From positions 1 to 64,000 of the forward strand of contig NZ_FNDC01000010.1 of NCBI RefSeq assembly GCF_900099655.1: a DNA stretch of 64,000 bases. Reading direction: 5' to 3'. Made by a program: the position numbers and the translations under genes. The notes beneath the pieces are model-generated. The model did no database searches, had not been told where the DNA came from, and saw only the letters and a program-made list of their open reading frames with translations. This stretch comes from Planococcus glaciei. GTDB taxonomy: Bacteria > Bacillota > Bacilli > Bacillales_A > Planococcaceae. Shown here one piece after another: positions 50,127 to 60,015 of the stretch (position 1 is its first letter; every line of letters begins with the position of its first letter).

Positions 50127-51059
50127 ATGAAAACAGTGTTCATCATAAATCCAGTGGCAGGCAACGGCAATGCCTTAAAAAAATGGCGCCGCTTTGCCGA
50201 AACCATCCGTTTTCCATATGAAACGGTGCTTACGCAAAGGGCTGGGGATGCTACATCGATTGTCCGGTCTTATAAAGAAGCGGGGAACAAAACGCTGATC
50301 ATCGGCTTTGGCGGGGATGGCACCTTGCGTGAAATCATCGCCGGAGCGGCGGGAGCCGAGCAGCTGATTGTAGGTGCGATTGCAGCAGGCTCCGGCAATG
50401 ATTTTGGAAGAGGGTACCACGCGTTCCCGACCGCTGAATCAATTGCGGACTTTCTAAAGCACCCAACATCCAAACGGGAAGATCTAGGCGAACTGCAAAA
50501 CGGCGAAATCCACCGGTTTGCCAGCAGTTCCGGCATTGGCTTGGATGCAGAAATATCGGCGTTGGTCAACCGTTCACTATTAAAGAGCTGGCTGAATAAA
50601 ATCAATGCCGGCAAATTGGTTTACCTATTGTATGTGGTTTTGACGTTGGCCCGCTTCAAAAAATTTCAGCTTACGGTGGAACAGCAAGGGCAGAAGACGA
50701 TTTTTGAAGATGTCTGGCTCGCTACGGTGAGCAATCAGCCTTATTTTGGCGGGGGCATGAAACTATCGCCCGCTTCAAAAACCGATGACGGCCTGCTGGA
50801 GCTGACGGTGGTCCACGGGATTTCCCGCTTGAAACTGCTGCTGGTCTTTGGTACGGTTTTTACCGGAAGCCACACAAGGTTTAAAGAAGTGCACCAGACG
50901 AGCGGCACTGAATTCAAGCTGGCGGTCGATGGGGAGATCTTCCGGCATACAGACGGAGACTACGCAGGGAAAACACCTATTCAAGAAGCGGTACGCTATA
51001 CTGTAAGCGAGCATCATTGGTACGCCGTAAATACAAGGAAGAAAGAGGAAAGTAAATGA
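50127..51059 (+). CDS. ytlR: Diacylglycerol kinase-family lipid kinase (YtlR)
   Basis: A 310-residue DAGK-catalytic-domain protein. NPVAGNG near residue 7, the ATP-binding [11 protein letters not shown] near 59-69 and [11 protein letters not shown] near 90-100 define the family. It phosphorylates diacylglycerol or a related lipid. The stop overlaps trmB by 4 nt, suggesting a shared transcript. Confidence 0.88.
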   Translation: MKTVFIINPVAGNGNALKKWRRFAETIRFPYETVLTQRAGDATSIVRSYKEAGNKTLIIGFGGDGTLREIIAGAAGAEQLIVGAIAAGSGNDFGRGYHAFPTAESIADFLKHPTSKREDLGELQNGEIHRFASSSGIGLDAEISALVNRSLLKSWLNKINAGKLVYLLYVVLTLARFKKFQLTVEQQGQKTIFEDVWLATVSNQPYFGGGMKLSPASKTDDGLLELTVVHGISRLKLLLVFGTVFTGSHTRFKEVHQTSGTEFKLAVDGEIFRHTDGDYAGKTPIQEAVRYTVSEHHWYAVNTRKKEESK

Positions 51060-51706
51060 GATCACGTTATAAACCATGGGCAGCAGATTTGATCGCTGCC
51101 AATCCGGAGATTGTTATTCCAAATCCGGAGCAGCAAAAAGGCAAGTGGAAAGAAGTTTTCGGCAATGACAAGCCGCTTCATATTGAAGTGGGAACTGGCA
51201 AAGGCCGTTTTATCCTCGGCATGGCAAAAGCCAATCCGGAAGTCAATTACATCGGCATCGAGTTGTTTGACAGCGTTATCGTCAGTGCGCTTGAAGGAGT
51301 CCTTGAAACGGAAGGCGGCATTCCGAACTTGCGACTGCTGCGTGTAAACGGAGCTGATTTGCTGGAGTTCTTTGAAAAAGGCGAAGTGGACCGCATCTAT
51401 TTGAACTTTTCCGATCCGTGGCCAAAAACGCGCCACGCAAAGCGCCGCCTTACGTACAAAACATTTTTGGCGCTTTATGAATCGGTTCTGCCGGAAAACG
51501 GGGAAATCCATTTTAAAACGGATAACCGCGGCCTTTTTGAATACTCGCTGGTCAGCATGTCGGAATACGGCATGCTGCTGAAGGATGTTTCTTTGGACCT
51601 TCACGCTAACGAACCGGAATGGAACATCATGACCGAGTATGAAGAGAAGTTCTCGAAAAAAGGGCAGCCGATTTACCGGCTCGAAGCACAATTCAACGCG
51701 AATTAA
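51056..51706 (+). CDS. trmB: tRNA (guanine-N7-)-methyltransferase
   Basis: A 216-residue methyltransferase that forms m7G46 in t[18 protein letters not shown] near residues 42-56 is motif I, and [17 protein letters not shown] near 117-133 is diagnostic for TrmB. It starts at ATG inside an ATGA overlap. Confidence 0.96.
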   Translation: MRSRYKPWAADLIAANPEIVIPNPEQQKGKWKEVFGNDKPLHIEVGTGKGRFILGMAKANPEVNYIGIELFDSVIVSALEGVLETEGGIPNLRLLRVNGADLLEFFEKGEVDRIYLNFSDPWPKTRHAKRRLTYKTFLALYESVLPENGEIHFKTDNRGLFEYSLVSMSEYGMLLKDVSLDLHANEPEWNIMTEYEEKFSKKGQPIYRLEAQFNAN

Positions 51707-51726
51707 GGACTGGGAGGAATTTGGGG

Positions 51727-52581
51727 ATGGAGAAATTTCAGTTTCATGACATGGCATTAACTTGGCTGGACGGGGGAACGACTTGGCTTGATGGAGGCAC
51801 AATGTTTGGGGTGGTGCCGAAAGTGGTCTGGTCTAAACGATATCCAGTGACCGAAGAGAACCAGATTGAATTGCCAACACATCCGGTGCTGATACAGTAT
51901 AAGGGCCATAACATCATCATCGACAGCGGGCTCGGCTCTGGAAAACTGACAGACCGCCAAAAGCGGAATCTCGGGGTATCCGCTGAATCACGCATCGAAG
52001 AAAATTTGGCAGAACTTGGGCTGACTGCTGCAGATATTGATACGGTCCTGATGACGCATTTGCACGGAGACCATGCCGCAGGTTTGACGAAGCAACAAGG
52101 CGATGCGTACGTTTCGGCATTTCCGAATGCCAAAATCCACGTTTCCGCCATTGAGTGGGAAGAAATGCAGCATCCGAATATCCGTTCCAGAAATACATAC
52201 TGGAAAGAAAACTGGGAGCCGATTGTGGACCAAGTGGAAACCTTCGAAGGCGAAAAAACCTTGTTCGACGCCATTACGATGATCCATACCGGCGGCCATT
52301 CCAACGGCCACAGCGTCATCAAAATGGAAAGCGGCGGCGAAACGCTCCTGCATATGGGCGATATTATGCCAACGCATGCCCACCAAAATCCGCTTTGGGT
52401 GCTTGCTTATGACGACTATCCGATGGATTCCATTTACGCCAAGGAAAAGCTCATGAAAGAAGCGCTCGAAAACGGCTATTACTTCTCGTTCTACCACGAT
52501 GCCTACTACCGCGTCCTTAAATGGAGTGCGGATGGCAAAGAAATCGTAGAATCGGTGCAATACCAAGAGAAAAAGCTATAA
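51727..52581 (+). CDS. ytnP: Metallo-beta-lactamase-fold lactonase YtnP
   Basis: A 284-residue MBL-fold enzyme. The zinc motif HLHGDHAAG is near residue 114, further ligands are in HTGGHSNGH near 190 and HMGDIM near 208. B. subtilis YtnP degrades N-acyl homoserine lactones, so quorum quenching is likely. An internal repeat TWLDGGT occurs twice near residues 11-24, but B. subtilis has a similar pair. ATG follows GGAGGAA by 8 nt. Confidence 0.9.
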   Translation: MEKFQFHDMALTWLDGGTTWLDGGTMFGVVPKVVWSKRYPVTEENQIELPTHPVLIQYKGHNIIIDSGLGSGKLTDRQKRNLGVSAESRIEENLAELGLTAADIDTVLMTHLHGDHAAGLTKQQGDAYVSAFPNAKIHVSAIEWEEMQHPNIRSRNTYWKENWEPIVDQVETFEGEKTLFDAITMIHTGGHSNGHSVIKMESGGETLLHMGDIMPTHAHQNPLWVLAYDDYPMDSIYAKEKLMKEALENGYYFSFYHDAYYRVLKWSADGKEIVESVQYQEKKL

Positions 52582-52583
52582 AT

Positions 52584-52616
52584 AAAAAAGCCGGCTGAAT
52601 GCCGGCTCTTTTTTTA
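52584..52616. terminator. Shared terminator of ytnP and ytzB
   Basis: Stem AGCCGGC/GCCGGCT with A6 before and T7 after, so it can serve both convergent genes. Confidence 0.85.
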
Positions 52617-52928
52617 GACTTTATTTACTTCAAGAACAGCTCCGGTATACGCATCTGCCAGGAACTCGAATTGCTCGAGCTCGTCTTCGCGGTGCCGGGT
52701 GATGCCGCCTTTATAAACTTCTGTTGCAACTGCATGCTGTTTGTACGGTTCGGTTTTCATGAAAATCCACGAGCCGTCGATCGGTCCTTCTTCTTTAAAC
52801 GCTGATTTGACGCTTTTCAGTACATCGTCAGCCGGGTAAAGCGTCGCTTTTCTGTCATAGACTTCTCTGATGATATAAGTCGCTGCAACACCCGCTGCAA
52901 ATCCAACCAATAAATCTCGATTTTTCAC
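52614..52928 (-). CDS. ytzB: PepSY-domain membrane protein YtzB
   Basis: A 104-residue protein with an N-terminal membrane anchor (RDLLVGFAAGVAATYIIREVY, residues 4-24) and one PepSY domain facing outside (IDGSWIFMKTEPYKQHAVATEVYKGGI). PepSY domains often restrain proteases; the partner is unknown. AGGAGG precedes the ATG on the minus strand. Divergent from ytoP. Confidence 0.82.
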   Translation of the reverse strand: MKNRDLLVGFAAGVAATYIIREVYDRKATLYPADDVLKSVKSAFKEEGPIDGSWIFMKTEPYKQHAVATEVYKGGITRHREDELEQFEFLADAYTGAVLEVNKV

Positions 52929-53095
52929 AAGAATCCCTCCTATACGTGCTCCATAAATTGTAACACAAAATTTTATTTCGCCATACCAAAGTGCTAAGCA
53001 GAATATATTTCTTTCGATAATCGAAAGAAGAAGCTGGAAATCAGCCCAAAAAAGCTCTAAACTTGAATTAGCAATCCATTAGGAGGAACACTTAG

Positions 53096-54169
53096 ATGAA
53101 TAATGAAACGCGCGAGTTGTTTAAAACTTTAACTGAACTTCCGGGAGCTCCAGGAAATGAACACGCAGTGAGAAAATTCATGAAGCAAGAACTCAAAAAA
53201 TATTCGGACGAAGTCGTTCAGGATAATCTGGGCAGCATCTTTGGCGTCAAGTACGGCCCGCAAGACGGCCCGAAAATCATGGTAGCCGGCCATATGGACG
53301 AAGTCGGTTTTATGGTCACCCAAATCACCGACAACGGCATGCTCCGTTTCCAGCCATTGGGCGGCTGGTGGAACCAGGTTATGCTGGCTACACGCGTGGA
53401 AATCATTGCCGGCGATAAAAAAATCCAGGGCGTGGTTGGATCCATTCCACCGCACTTGCTGAGCGAAGAAATGCGGAGCAAGCCGATGGACATGAAGAAC
53501 ATGCTGATTGATGTCGGGGCAGACGACAAGGAAGATGCATTGTCATTCGGCATCCGTCCAGGACAGCAAATTGTGCCATTCAGCCCGTTCACTCCGATGG
53601 CAAACGACAAAAAAATCATGGCAAAAGCTTGGGACAACCGCTACGGCTGCGGATTGGCCATTGAATTGCTGAAAGAACTGAAAGATGAACAATTGCCGAA
53701 CCAATTGTATTCAGGCGCAACCGTCATGGAAGAAGTGGGGCTTCGCGGAGCTCAGACGGCTGCCGCAATGATCCAGCCGGATTTATTCTTCGCACTGGAT
53801 GCGAGCCCGGCAAACGATGCCAACGGCGACAAAAATGAGTTTGGCCAATTAGGAAAAGGCGCATTGCTGCGCATCCTGGACCGGACCATGGTCACACATC
53901 GCGGCATGCGCGAGTTCATCCTGGATACGGCGGAAACGCATCATATTCCGTATCAATACTTCGTTTCACAAGGCGGAACGGATGCAGGCCGTGTGCATAC
54001 AGCCAACGAAGGCATTCCAAGCTCCGTTATCGGTATTTGTTCCCGCTACATCCATACTTCCGCATCGATCATCCATACAGATGATTATGCAGCAGCAAAA
54101 GAATTGATTACGAAACTTGTCAAAGCGGCTGACCGCACGACACTTGAGACCATTAAACAAAACGTCTAA
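53096..54169 (+). CDS. ytoP: M42-family aminopeptidase YtoP
   Basis: Co-dependent metallo-aminopeptidase of the M42 family, 357 residues. Metal ligands lie in [11 protein letters not shown] near residue 62, AWDNRYGCG near 180, [10 protein letters not shown] near 214 and FALDASP near 237. Homologues trim peptides and some deblock glutamyl termini. A TTCG-loop terminator follows. Confidence 0.93.
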   Translation: MNNETRELFKTLTELPGAPGNEHAVRKFMKQELKKYSDEVVQDNLGSIFGVKYGPQDGPKIMVAGHMDEVGFMVTQITDNGMLRFQPLGGWWNQVMLATRVEIIAGDKKIQGVVGSIPPHLLSEEMRSKPMDMKNMLIDVGADDKEDALSFGIRPGQQIVPFSPFTPMANDKKIMAKAWDNRYGCGLAIELLKELKDEQLPNQLYSGATVMEEVGLRGAQTAAAMIQPDLFFALDASPANDANGDKNEFGQLGKGALLRILDRTMVTHRGMREFILDTAETHHIPYQYFVSQGGTDAGRVHTANEGIPSSVIGICSRYIHTSASIIHTDDYAAAKELITKLVKAADRTTLETIKQNV

Positions 54170-54196
54170 AAAAGTGCCTTCGGGCTCTTTTTTTTT
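54169..54196 (+). terminator. Terminator of ytoP
   Basis: Short GCC/GGC stem extended by A-T pairs, TTCG tetraloop, then T9. Confidence 0.75.
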
Positions 54197-54212
54197 GAAA
54201 GGAATGATTGGG

Positions 54213-54761
54213 ATGAAAAAGATCAAGGCAGCAATCGCTTCGAAAAACCCGGCAAAAGTAAAAGCGGTGGAAGCGGTTTTGGAAAAATTGGAAATTGCGT
54301 ATGATTTGGCCCAAGCAGATGTGGAGTCCGGAGTTTCCGCTCAACCACTGTCTCTTGAAGAAACAAGGCAAGGGGCGGTTAACCGTTCGAAATCGGCACT
54401 GACTGGAACACTTGATCTGGCGATTGGCCTGGAAGGCGGCGTCTATGACCTGGAAGGGCAAATGTATTTGTGCAACTGGGGAGCATTGGCGACAAGCGAA
54501 GGGCAACTTTACACAGCTGCAGGTGCACAAATCCCATTGCCGGATGAAATTGCCGGGAAATTGCGGGCAGGGCAAGAACTGGGTCCAGTGATGGACAACT
54601 ATGCGAATGAAACCGGCGTCCGCCACCATAAAGGGGCTGTCGGGATTTTGACGGCGGGGTTTGTTAACCGGGATGAAATGTTCGAGCATATTGTCAGCCT
54701 ATTAGTCGGACAATATGTACGGGGCATCGATACAGTTGCAAGTGCTCCGAAACATCTTTAA
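54213..54761 (+). CDS. DUF84 nucleoside triphosphatase (YjjX-like)
   Basis: A 182-residue protein of the inosine/xanthosine triphosphatase (DUF84) family: ASKNPAKVKAVEAVLEKL near residues 7-24 and LAIGLEGGVYDLEGQMYLCNWGAL near 69-92. It probably removes damaged nucleotides from the pool. ATG at 54213 is 9 nt after GAAAGGA; earlier in-frame starts lie inside the upstream terminator or ytoP. Confidence 0.86.
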   Translation: MKKIKAAIASKNPAKVKAVEAVLEKLEIAYDLAQADVESGVSAQPLSLEETRQGAVNRSKSALTGTLDLAIGLEGGVYDLEGQMYLCNWGALATSEGQLYTAAGAQIPLPDEIAGKLRAGQELGPVMDNYANETGVRHHKGAVGILTAGFVNRDEMFEHIVSLLVGQYVRGIDTVASAPKHL

Positions 54762-54794
54762 AATAAGAACAAGTATGGATAGGGAGGAATAAGT

Positions 54795-55304
54795 GTGCCT
54801 CGTAAAGGATTTTTTGCAGGAATAATCATATCGGCTGCTGTTTTGAGCGGCTGTCTGGCATTGCCGGAAGAACGTATTGCAGACGGTGTCGCAAAAGTGG
54901 CTGCAGCTTTTGAAGATGAGCCGGTTGAAACCAATGAAAGTTCAGACGGGACTGAACTTTATGTCCCAAGAAGCTATACCATTGAGGAGCCTTCTGACAA
55001 ACAGAATATCATGATCACCAAAGGAAGCGACTCCTATGCGTTATTTATTAACCCGAACGAGGCAGCAGACAGCACTTTATTCTATGACCTTCAAAAAGCC
55101 AATCCAGAACAACAATGGGTAGCTGATGAAACCTTTGAACAAAGTGGACGGTTCGGCTTTACAACCGTCCGGGAAATCGCCGAAGACCGCTATGAACTGG
55201 TTGTAAGCGCTGGAGGCGTCAAGTTGACCACCATTTCCGAAGAACGGGACATTGAAAAAAATATGGACTGGATGATGAAAACAGTCCGATCCATCGAAAA
55301 TTAG
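54795..55304 (+). CDS. Lipoprotein, unknown function
   Basis: A 169-residue secreted protein with lipobox LSGC (cysteine 20). The acidic linker is followed by a domain with YTIEEPSDKQNIMITKG near 61 and DWMMKTVRSIEN at the end, which resembles small Bacillales lipoproteins of unknown role. GTG start after GGGAGG. It lies directly upstream of the thioredoxin-like ytpP (18 nt), possibly one operon. Confidence 0.78.
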   Translation: MPRKGFFAGIIISAAVLSGCLALPEERIADGVAKVAAAFEDEPVETNESSDGTELYVPRSYTIEEPSDKQNIMITKGSDSYALFINPNEAADSTLFYDLQKANPEQQWVADETFEQSGRFGFTTVREIAEDRYELVVSAGGVKLTTISEERDIEKNMDWMMKTVRSIEN

Positions 55305-55322
55305 ACGTTAGGGGATAGCCGA

Positions 55323-55640
55323 ATGAGAACATTAACTACTACTGAAGAATTTCATGAATTGGCAGCCAACAAACCGGTTGTCTTTATGTTTACAGCAGGC
55401 TGGTGCCCGGATTGCCGTGTAATTGACCCGATCATGCCCGATATTGAATCGTCTTTCAGCGATTTTACGTTTGTGTCGGTAGACCGCGACAACTTTATTG
55501 ATTTGTGCATTGAAAAAGACATCTATGGCATTCCGAGTTTTCTTGCTTATACGAACGGCAATGAGGCAGGGCGTTTTGTCAGCAAAGACCGCAAAACACA
55601 AGAAGAGATTGAGGCTTTTTTGACCAATCTGCCTAAATAA
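55323..55640 (+). CDS. ytpP: Thioredoxin-family protein YtpP
   Basis: A 105-residue thioredoxin fold with active site WCPDC near residues 26-30 (instead of WCGPC) and a cis-proline in YGIPSFLAY near 77-85. Cytosolic, with no signal peptide. The WCPDC variant suggests a specialised disulfide substrate. Confidence 0.92.
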   Translation: MRTLTTTEEFHELAANKPVVFMFTAGWCPDCRVIDPIMPDIESSFSDFTFVSVDRDNFIDLCIEKDIYGIPSFLAYTNGNEAGRFVSKDRKTQEEIEAFLTNLPK

Positions 55641-55648
55641 CAAAATGA

Positions 55649-55685
55649 CGGTTCGCCACTTCTGGCAGAGCCGTTTATTTTTGAA
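55649..55685 (+). terminator. Terminator of ytpP
   Basis: Stem ACGGTTC.GCCA with a bulge and a CTTC loop, followed by TTATTTTT. Confidence 0.7.
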
Positions 55686-55700
55686 AGAAGGGATTTTTAG

Positions 55701-56516
55701 ATGAAACCGACTGAACTGATCAACCTCTTAAAAGAACGGATGCCGAGCGAACAGCTTGAATGGCGGCATGACCGCGAAAAAAATAATCTGCATATCCGCC
55801 ATAAAGGCATTGGAAAAGGAATGACGCTTGGCGTGCCGCAAGTCATTAACCGCTATGAGGCTAAAGGCGAAGCCGCTATCCAGGAAATCGTCTATACGAT
55901 TACGGAAACCTTCGATGCGATGGAGAAAGAGGCAAAAGGTGAGCTTCAATCGTCCGAGCATATCTACCCGGTCATCCGCTCGACTTCGTTCCCGACAGAA
56001 TCCAATGAAGGCCATAAATTCGTTACATCCGAGCATACAGCGGAAACGCGGGTATATTATGCCCTTGATGCCGGAACCACCTATCGCTTAATTGATGAAA
56101 ATATGTTAAATTCATTAAGTCTCACCGTAGAGCAGCTGAAGGAAATTGCCAAATTTCAGGTCAGAAAACTGAAAACAGCTGTGAAAGAAGACCAAGTCGC
56201 GGGCAATGTGTTTTATTTTCTAAATGAAAACGACGGCTACGACGCTTCGCGTATCTTAAATGAAACTTTTCTTAAAGACATGAAAGCAAAAATAACAGGC
56301 GATATGACGGTATCAGTGCCGCACCAGGATGTGCTGATCATCGGCGATATCCGAAACGAAACGGGTTACGATGTATTGGCCCAGATGGCCATGCATTTCT
56401 TCACTAACGGCAAAGTGCCGATCACTTCATTGTCATTCATCTACGAAAATGGAGAATTGGAGCCGATTTTCATCCTGGCCAAAAATCGACAAAACAAGGA
56501 GAACGATAAAAAATGA
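55701..56516 (+). CDS. ytpQ: DUF1444 protein YtpQ
   Basis: A 271-residue cytosolic protein of the DUF1444 family (LKERMPSEQLEWRHDREKNNLHIRH at the start, YDASRILNETFL near 184). The function is unknown; it is conserved with ytpP and ytpR in Bacillales. Its stop overlaps ytpR by 4 nt. Confidence 0.88.
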   Translation: MKPTELINLLKERMPSEQLEWRHDREKNNLHIRHKGIGKGMTLGVPQVINRYEAKGEAAIQEIVYTITETFDAMEKEAKGELQSSEHIYPVIRSTSFPTESNEGHKFVTSEHTAETRVYYALDAGTTYRLIDENMLNSLSLTVEQLKEIAKFQVRKLKTAVKEDQVAGNVFYFLNENDGYDASRILNETFLKDMKAKITGDMTVSVPHQDVLIIGDIRNETGYDVLAQMAMHFFTNGKVPITSLSFIYENGELEPIFILAKNRQNKENDKK

Positions 56517-57121
56517 ATGCATTCTACAACAAACACGGAATAGGCGATGTTCTATTGGTTCAACTTGAAACAGAAACTCCTGAAAAAATCCACACAGAAC
56601 AAATGGACGATGTCACGTTGATCAAAGACGAAAATGGCCACATTGCCGGATTCAACTTATTCAGTGCTTCTACCTATATGGATTTGGGTGAGGCAGCTTC
56701 AGTAGACGTATCTGAAGAATTGGTGACAGCCTTGCAAAATGCCCTGGAAAAGAACGGGGTAGATTTAACGCTGGAAGTCGATCTGTCTCCAAAATTTGTC
56801 ATCGGCTACGTGGAAGCGAAAGAAAAGCATCCTAATGCAGACAAACTAAGCGTTTGCCGGGTTTCAATCGGCAGCGAGGAATTGCAGATTGTCTGCGGAG
56901 CCCCGAATATCGATCAAGGCCAGAAAGTGGTCGTTGCCAAAGTCGGCGCTGTTATGCCGTCTGGAATGGTGATCAAAGATGCCGAGCTTCGCGGAGTTCC
57001 GTCAAGCGGCATGATTTGCTCTGCAAAAGAATTGGCATTGCCGGATGCCCCACAAGAAAAAGGAATTCTTGTTCTGCCGGAAGATGCAGAAACAGGTTCC
57101 GCATTTGAAGTAAAGGCGTGA
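56513..57121 (+). CDS. ytpR: YtpR, tRNA-binding-domain protein (PheT N-domain-like)
   Basis: The 202 residues contain an N-terminal DUF4479 part and a C-terminal tRNA-binding OB fold (VGYVEAKEKHPNADKLSVCRV near 100-120, KVVVAKVGAVMPSGMVIKDAELRGVPSSGMICSAKEL near 141-177) like the N-terminal region of phenylalanyl-tRNA synthetase beta. Stand-alone YtpR probably binds RNA; no enzyme activity is evident. Confidence 0.9.
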   Translation: MNAFYNKHGIGDVLLVQLETETPEKIHTEQMDDVTLIKDENGHIAGFNLFSASTYMDLGEAASVDVSEELVTALQNALEKNGVDLTLEVDLSPKFVIGYVEAKEKHPNADKLSVCRVSIGSEELQIVCGAPNIDQGQKVVVAKVGAVMPSGMVIKDAELRGVPSSGMICSAKELALPDAPQEKGILVLPEDAETGSAFEVKA

Positions 57122-57127
57122 CGCAAA

Positions 57128-59860
57128 ATGAGTTGGATTAAAAATCTATGGGATCGTTTGTTTTTCCAAGACACGGATGAAGAAATAATTGAAGTGGCTC
57201 CGGAGCAGGAAACGGAACCCGATGTCCGGCCGAAGAAATCGCCGTTCCGCTTTCCAGTCATAACAGATACAGAAAAAGAAGCTTTCTTAAAGCAAAATCC
57301 TCGGGGGCGCCTGGCAGAACCAGTGAAACGGGAAAAACCAAAAGCGGAGGCTCTTCATACCGCTCCGAAGCGCAGACCGCACAGCCCGGCGTTAAACCAG
57401 AATCGGCGCCATGACCTTGCCCAGCCTTACTTGCCGGATTATGAAGCACCCAAACAATCAACGCCTATGGCAGAAGCCTATATGGTGTCAAAGCCGGCTA
57501 AAAAGCCGATTCCAAGAGCAGCGGCGCCTAGAGTTCCAAGAGCAGCACAGCCGCCTGCTGCCCGGCCGGTAGCACCAAAGCCGTCCCGTCCGGCAACTCA
57601 GCCGTATGAAGCGCCGAAATTTACGAAAAACCGTCATGTCGACACGCAGCCGATTAAGAAAACCCGCAGTTTCCAGCCAACCCGTGTACCATCTCCGGTC
57701 TATGGCTATGGAGATGCAAATTCGGTTCCGGCAATGGGCACATTAGAGAAAAAAGGGCTCCAGATTGAAGAAAAGAAAATTCAGCCGGAGCAAACGCCGC
57801 AGGATGTCCGGATAAACGAAACGGACATGAGCCGGAACATGGAAAAAGAGACCGTGGCATACGCTAACGAAACAGCTGCATTGCCGGCTGCAGAACATGA
57901 GCCGGAACTTATGATCGTCGAAGAACAGCCGCTTGTTGAGGATAATCTGCTTGAAACGGAAGAATTGCAATTAAATGAAATAACTCCAGATCCGCAACAA
58001 CAAACAAACTTTGAAAATCCTGAAACTGCTGTTCTTATCGCTCAACCGGATGTTGAAGCGGAAAAGGAAGCGGAACTTTCAAGTGTTGAACAATCATTGC
58101 CAATAACTCCGGATTCTGTGAAGCCGAAAGCAATAAAGGCAACCGCAAAACCGGAAACGAAACGGGAAAAAACCGTGCCGTTCAATGTATTGATGCTGAA
58201 ATCCGACAAAGAACGCCAAAAAAAAAACAGCCAAACAAGGTCGGCGGTCCTAGACCATAAGCCAGCACCAGAAAAATCTGAGCCGCTTCCCGCTAAAAAA
58301 TTGGACGTAAAGACGCAGTTGATGTCTGAAGTGATCGCTTCATCACAACCTTCAGAACGAGTACAGGAACCTGTTCAAGAAGCAGTTCAAGAACCTGTTC
58401 AAGAACCAGTACAAGAACCAGTACAAGTGCCGGTCCAAGAAGCGGCGGCGCCTTACGAATACCCAAAGCTTGATTTTCTGCGCCCTCCAGAAAATGATTT
58501 GATTGATGAAACGTGGATGGAAGAGCAGGGAGAGCGCCTGATTGAAGCTTTGTCCTACTTCCAGATCCAAGCTTCAATTCTAAGCATCGTGCAGGGTCCT
58601 GCTGTAACTCAATTTGAAGTGACCGTCGCCCAAGGCGTGAAAGTCAGCAAAATCCGCAACTTGGCGGATGATTTGAAATTGGCGCTTGCCGCGAGAGATA
58701 TCCGGATCCAGGCGCCGATCCCTGGAAAAAGTTCGATCGGAATTGAAATTCCAAACCGCAAATCCCGTCCCGTGCGGATTTCCGAAGTGATCGGGAGTCC
58801 GGTATTCAAGGATTCGGAATCGCCATTGGAAGCAGCGATGGGACTCGATTTGACCGGGAAGCCGGTTACCTTGGATTTGCGCAAAATGCCGCATGGCCTG
58901 ATTGCGGGAGCTACAGGTTCCGGGAAAAGCGTATGCATTAACTCGCTGTTGGTGAGCTTATTGTATAAATCGTCGCCGCGTGATTTAAAACTGTTATTGA
59001 TCGATCCGAAAATGGTGGAATTGGCTCCATACAACCATATCCCTCATTTGATCAGCCCTGTCATTACCGATGTTAAGGCAGCAACCGCATCATTGAAATG
59101 GGCTGTTGAGGAGATGGAGCGCCGCTACCAATTGTTTGCGCATGTGGGAGTCCGTGACTTGAACCGCTACAATAAACTGGTTAAAGAAAAAGGGGACCAC
59201 GCGCAACACTTGCCGTATATCTTGATTGTCATCGATGAATTGGCTGATTTGATGATGATGTCGCCTTCAGACGTAGAAGATGCCATTTGCCGGATTGCCC
59301 AAAAAGCGCGTGCTTGCGGAATCCATTTGGTCATTGCGACCCAGCGTCCGTCAGTCGATGTCATTACCGGATTGATCAAATCCAATATCCCGACGCGCAT
59401 TGCGTTTTCTGTATCTTCTCAAGTGGACAGCCGGACGATTCTGGATTCGCAAGGAGCGGAACGGCTTCTCGGCAGGGGAGACATGCTTTATCTTGGAAAC
59501 GGCATGTCCGCGCCGGTGCGCCTCCAAGGCACATTCGTGACAGATGACGAAATCGAAGAAGTGATTGCCCATGTCCGAAAACAAGGGGAGCCGGAGTACT
59601 TCTTCAAAGAAGAAGAGCTGATTAAACGGAGCGAGTCTCCGGATGTGCAGGATGATTTGTTTGAGGAAGCCTGCCGCTTTATCATTTCGCAAGGCAGCGC
59701 CTCTACTTCCTTATTGCAGCGGAAATTCCACATCGGCTACAACCGGGCGGCGAGATTGATGGACATGATCGAACAACATGGCTTTATCTCCGAGCAAAAC
59801 GGCAGCAAAGCCCGCGCTGTTTTAATAACAGAAGATGACATGGCTGATGTATTTCAGTAA
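57128..59860 (+). CDS. sftA: DNA translocase SftA (FtsK/SpoIIIE family)
   Basis: Soluble FtsK-family translocase, 910 residues, that helps clear DNA from the division septum. The N-terminal half lacks membrane segments, as in SftA, and is proline/glutamate-rich, with a short VQEP/VQEA repeat near 407-438. The motor has Walker A GATGSGKSV near 592, Walker B ILIVIDELADLM near 698 and the KOPS-reading gamma winged helix at the C-terminus (DDLFEEACRFIISQGSAST). It starts 6 nt after ytpR. Confidence 0.93.
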   Translation: MSWIKNLWDRLFFQDTDEEIIEVAPEQETEPDVRPKKSPFRFPVITDTEKEAFLKQNPRGRLAEPVKREKPKAEALHTAPKRRPHSPALNQNRRHDLAQPYLPDYEAPKQSTPMAEAYMVSKPAKKPIPRAAAPRVPRAAQPPAARPVAPKPSRPATQPYEAPKFTKNRHVDTQPIKKTRSFQPTRVPSPVYGYGDANSVPAMGTLEKKGLQIEEKKIQPEQTPQDVRINETDMSRNMEKETVAYANETAALPAAEHEPELMIVEEQPLVEDNLLETEELQLNEITPDPQQQTNFENPETAVLIAQPDVEAEKEAELSSVEQSLPITPDSVKPKAIKATAKPETKREKTVPFNVLMLKSDKERQKKNSQTRSAVLDHKPAPEKSEPLPAKKLDVKTQLMSEVIASSQPSERVQEPVQEAVQEPVQEPVQEPVQVPVQEAAAPYEYPKLDFLRPPENDLIDETWMEEQGERLIEALSYFQIQASILSIVQGPAVTQFEVTVAQGVKVSKIRNLADDLKLALAARDIRIQAPIPGKSSIGIEIPNRKSRPVRISEVIGSPVFKDSESPLEAAMGLDLTGKPVTLDLRKMPHGLIAGATGSGKSVCINSLLVSLLYKSSPRDLKLLLIDPKMVELAPYNHIPHLISPVITDVKAATASLKWAVEEMERRYQLFAHVGVRDLNRYNKLVKEKGDHAQHLPYILIVIDELADLMMMSPSDVEDAICRIAQKARACGIHLVIATQRPSVDVITGLIKSNIPTRIAFSVSSQVDSRTILDSQGAERLLGRGDMLYLGNGMSAPVRLQGTFVTDDEIEEVIAHVRKQGEPEYFFKEEELIKRSESPDVQDDLFEEACRFIISQGSASTSLLQRKFHIGYNRAARLMDMIEQHGFISEQNGSKARAVLITEDDMADVFQ

Positions 59861-59922
59861 TAAATGCCATTTCTTCACTAATTAACAGGAAATATCGGTT
59901 ATTTCATCCTAAATTCGAAAAA

Positions 59923-59931
59923 TGGTATAAT
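59923..59931 (+). promoter_or_regulatory. Extended -10 promoter of murC
   Basis: TGGTATAAT, a full extended -10, 85 nt before the murC ATG; the -35 (TTCATC) is weak. Confidence 0.5.
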
Positions 59932-60015
59932 CGAGTGATCACGATTTGTAGACGGCTATAGATCCGCCCAGCGTTATTTATAGACTATTCTTCAACTTCC
60001 ACAGGAGGTTCATTT

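Noticed and set aside
51769-51810. Recent tandem duplication in ytnP (TWLDGGT twice)
   Set aside because: B. subtilis YtnP, as I recall it, has a comparable TWLNGG/THLDGG pair, so this is an old family feature.
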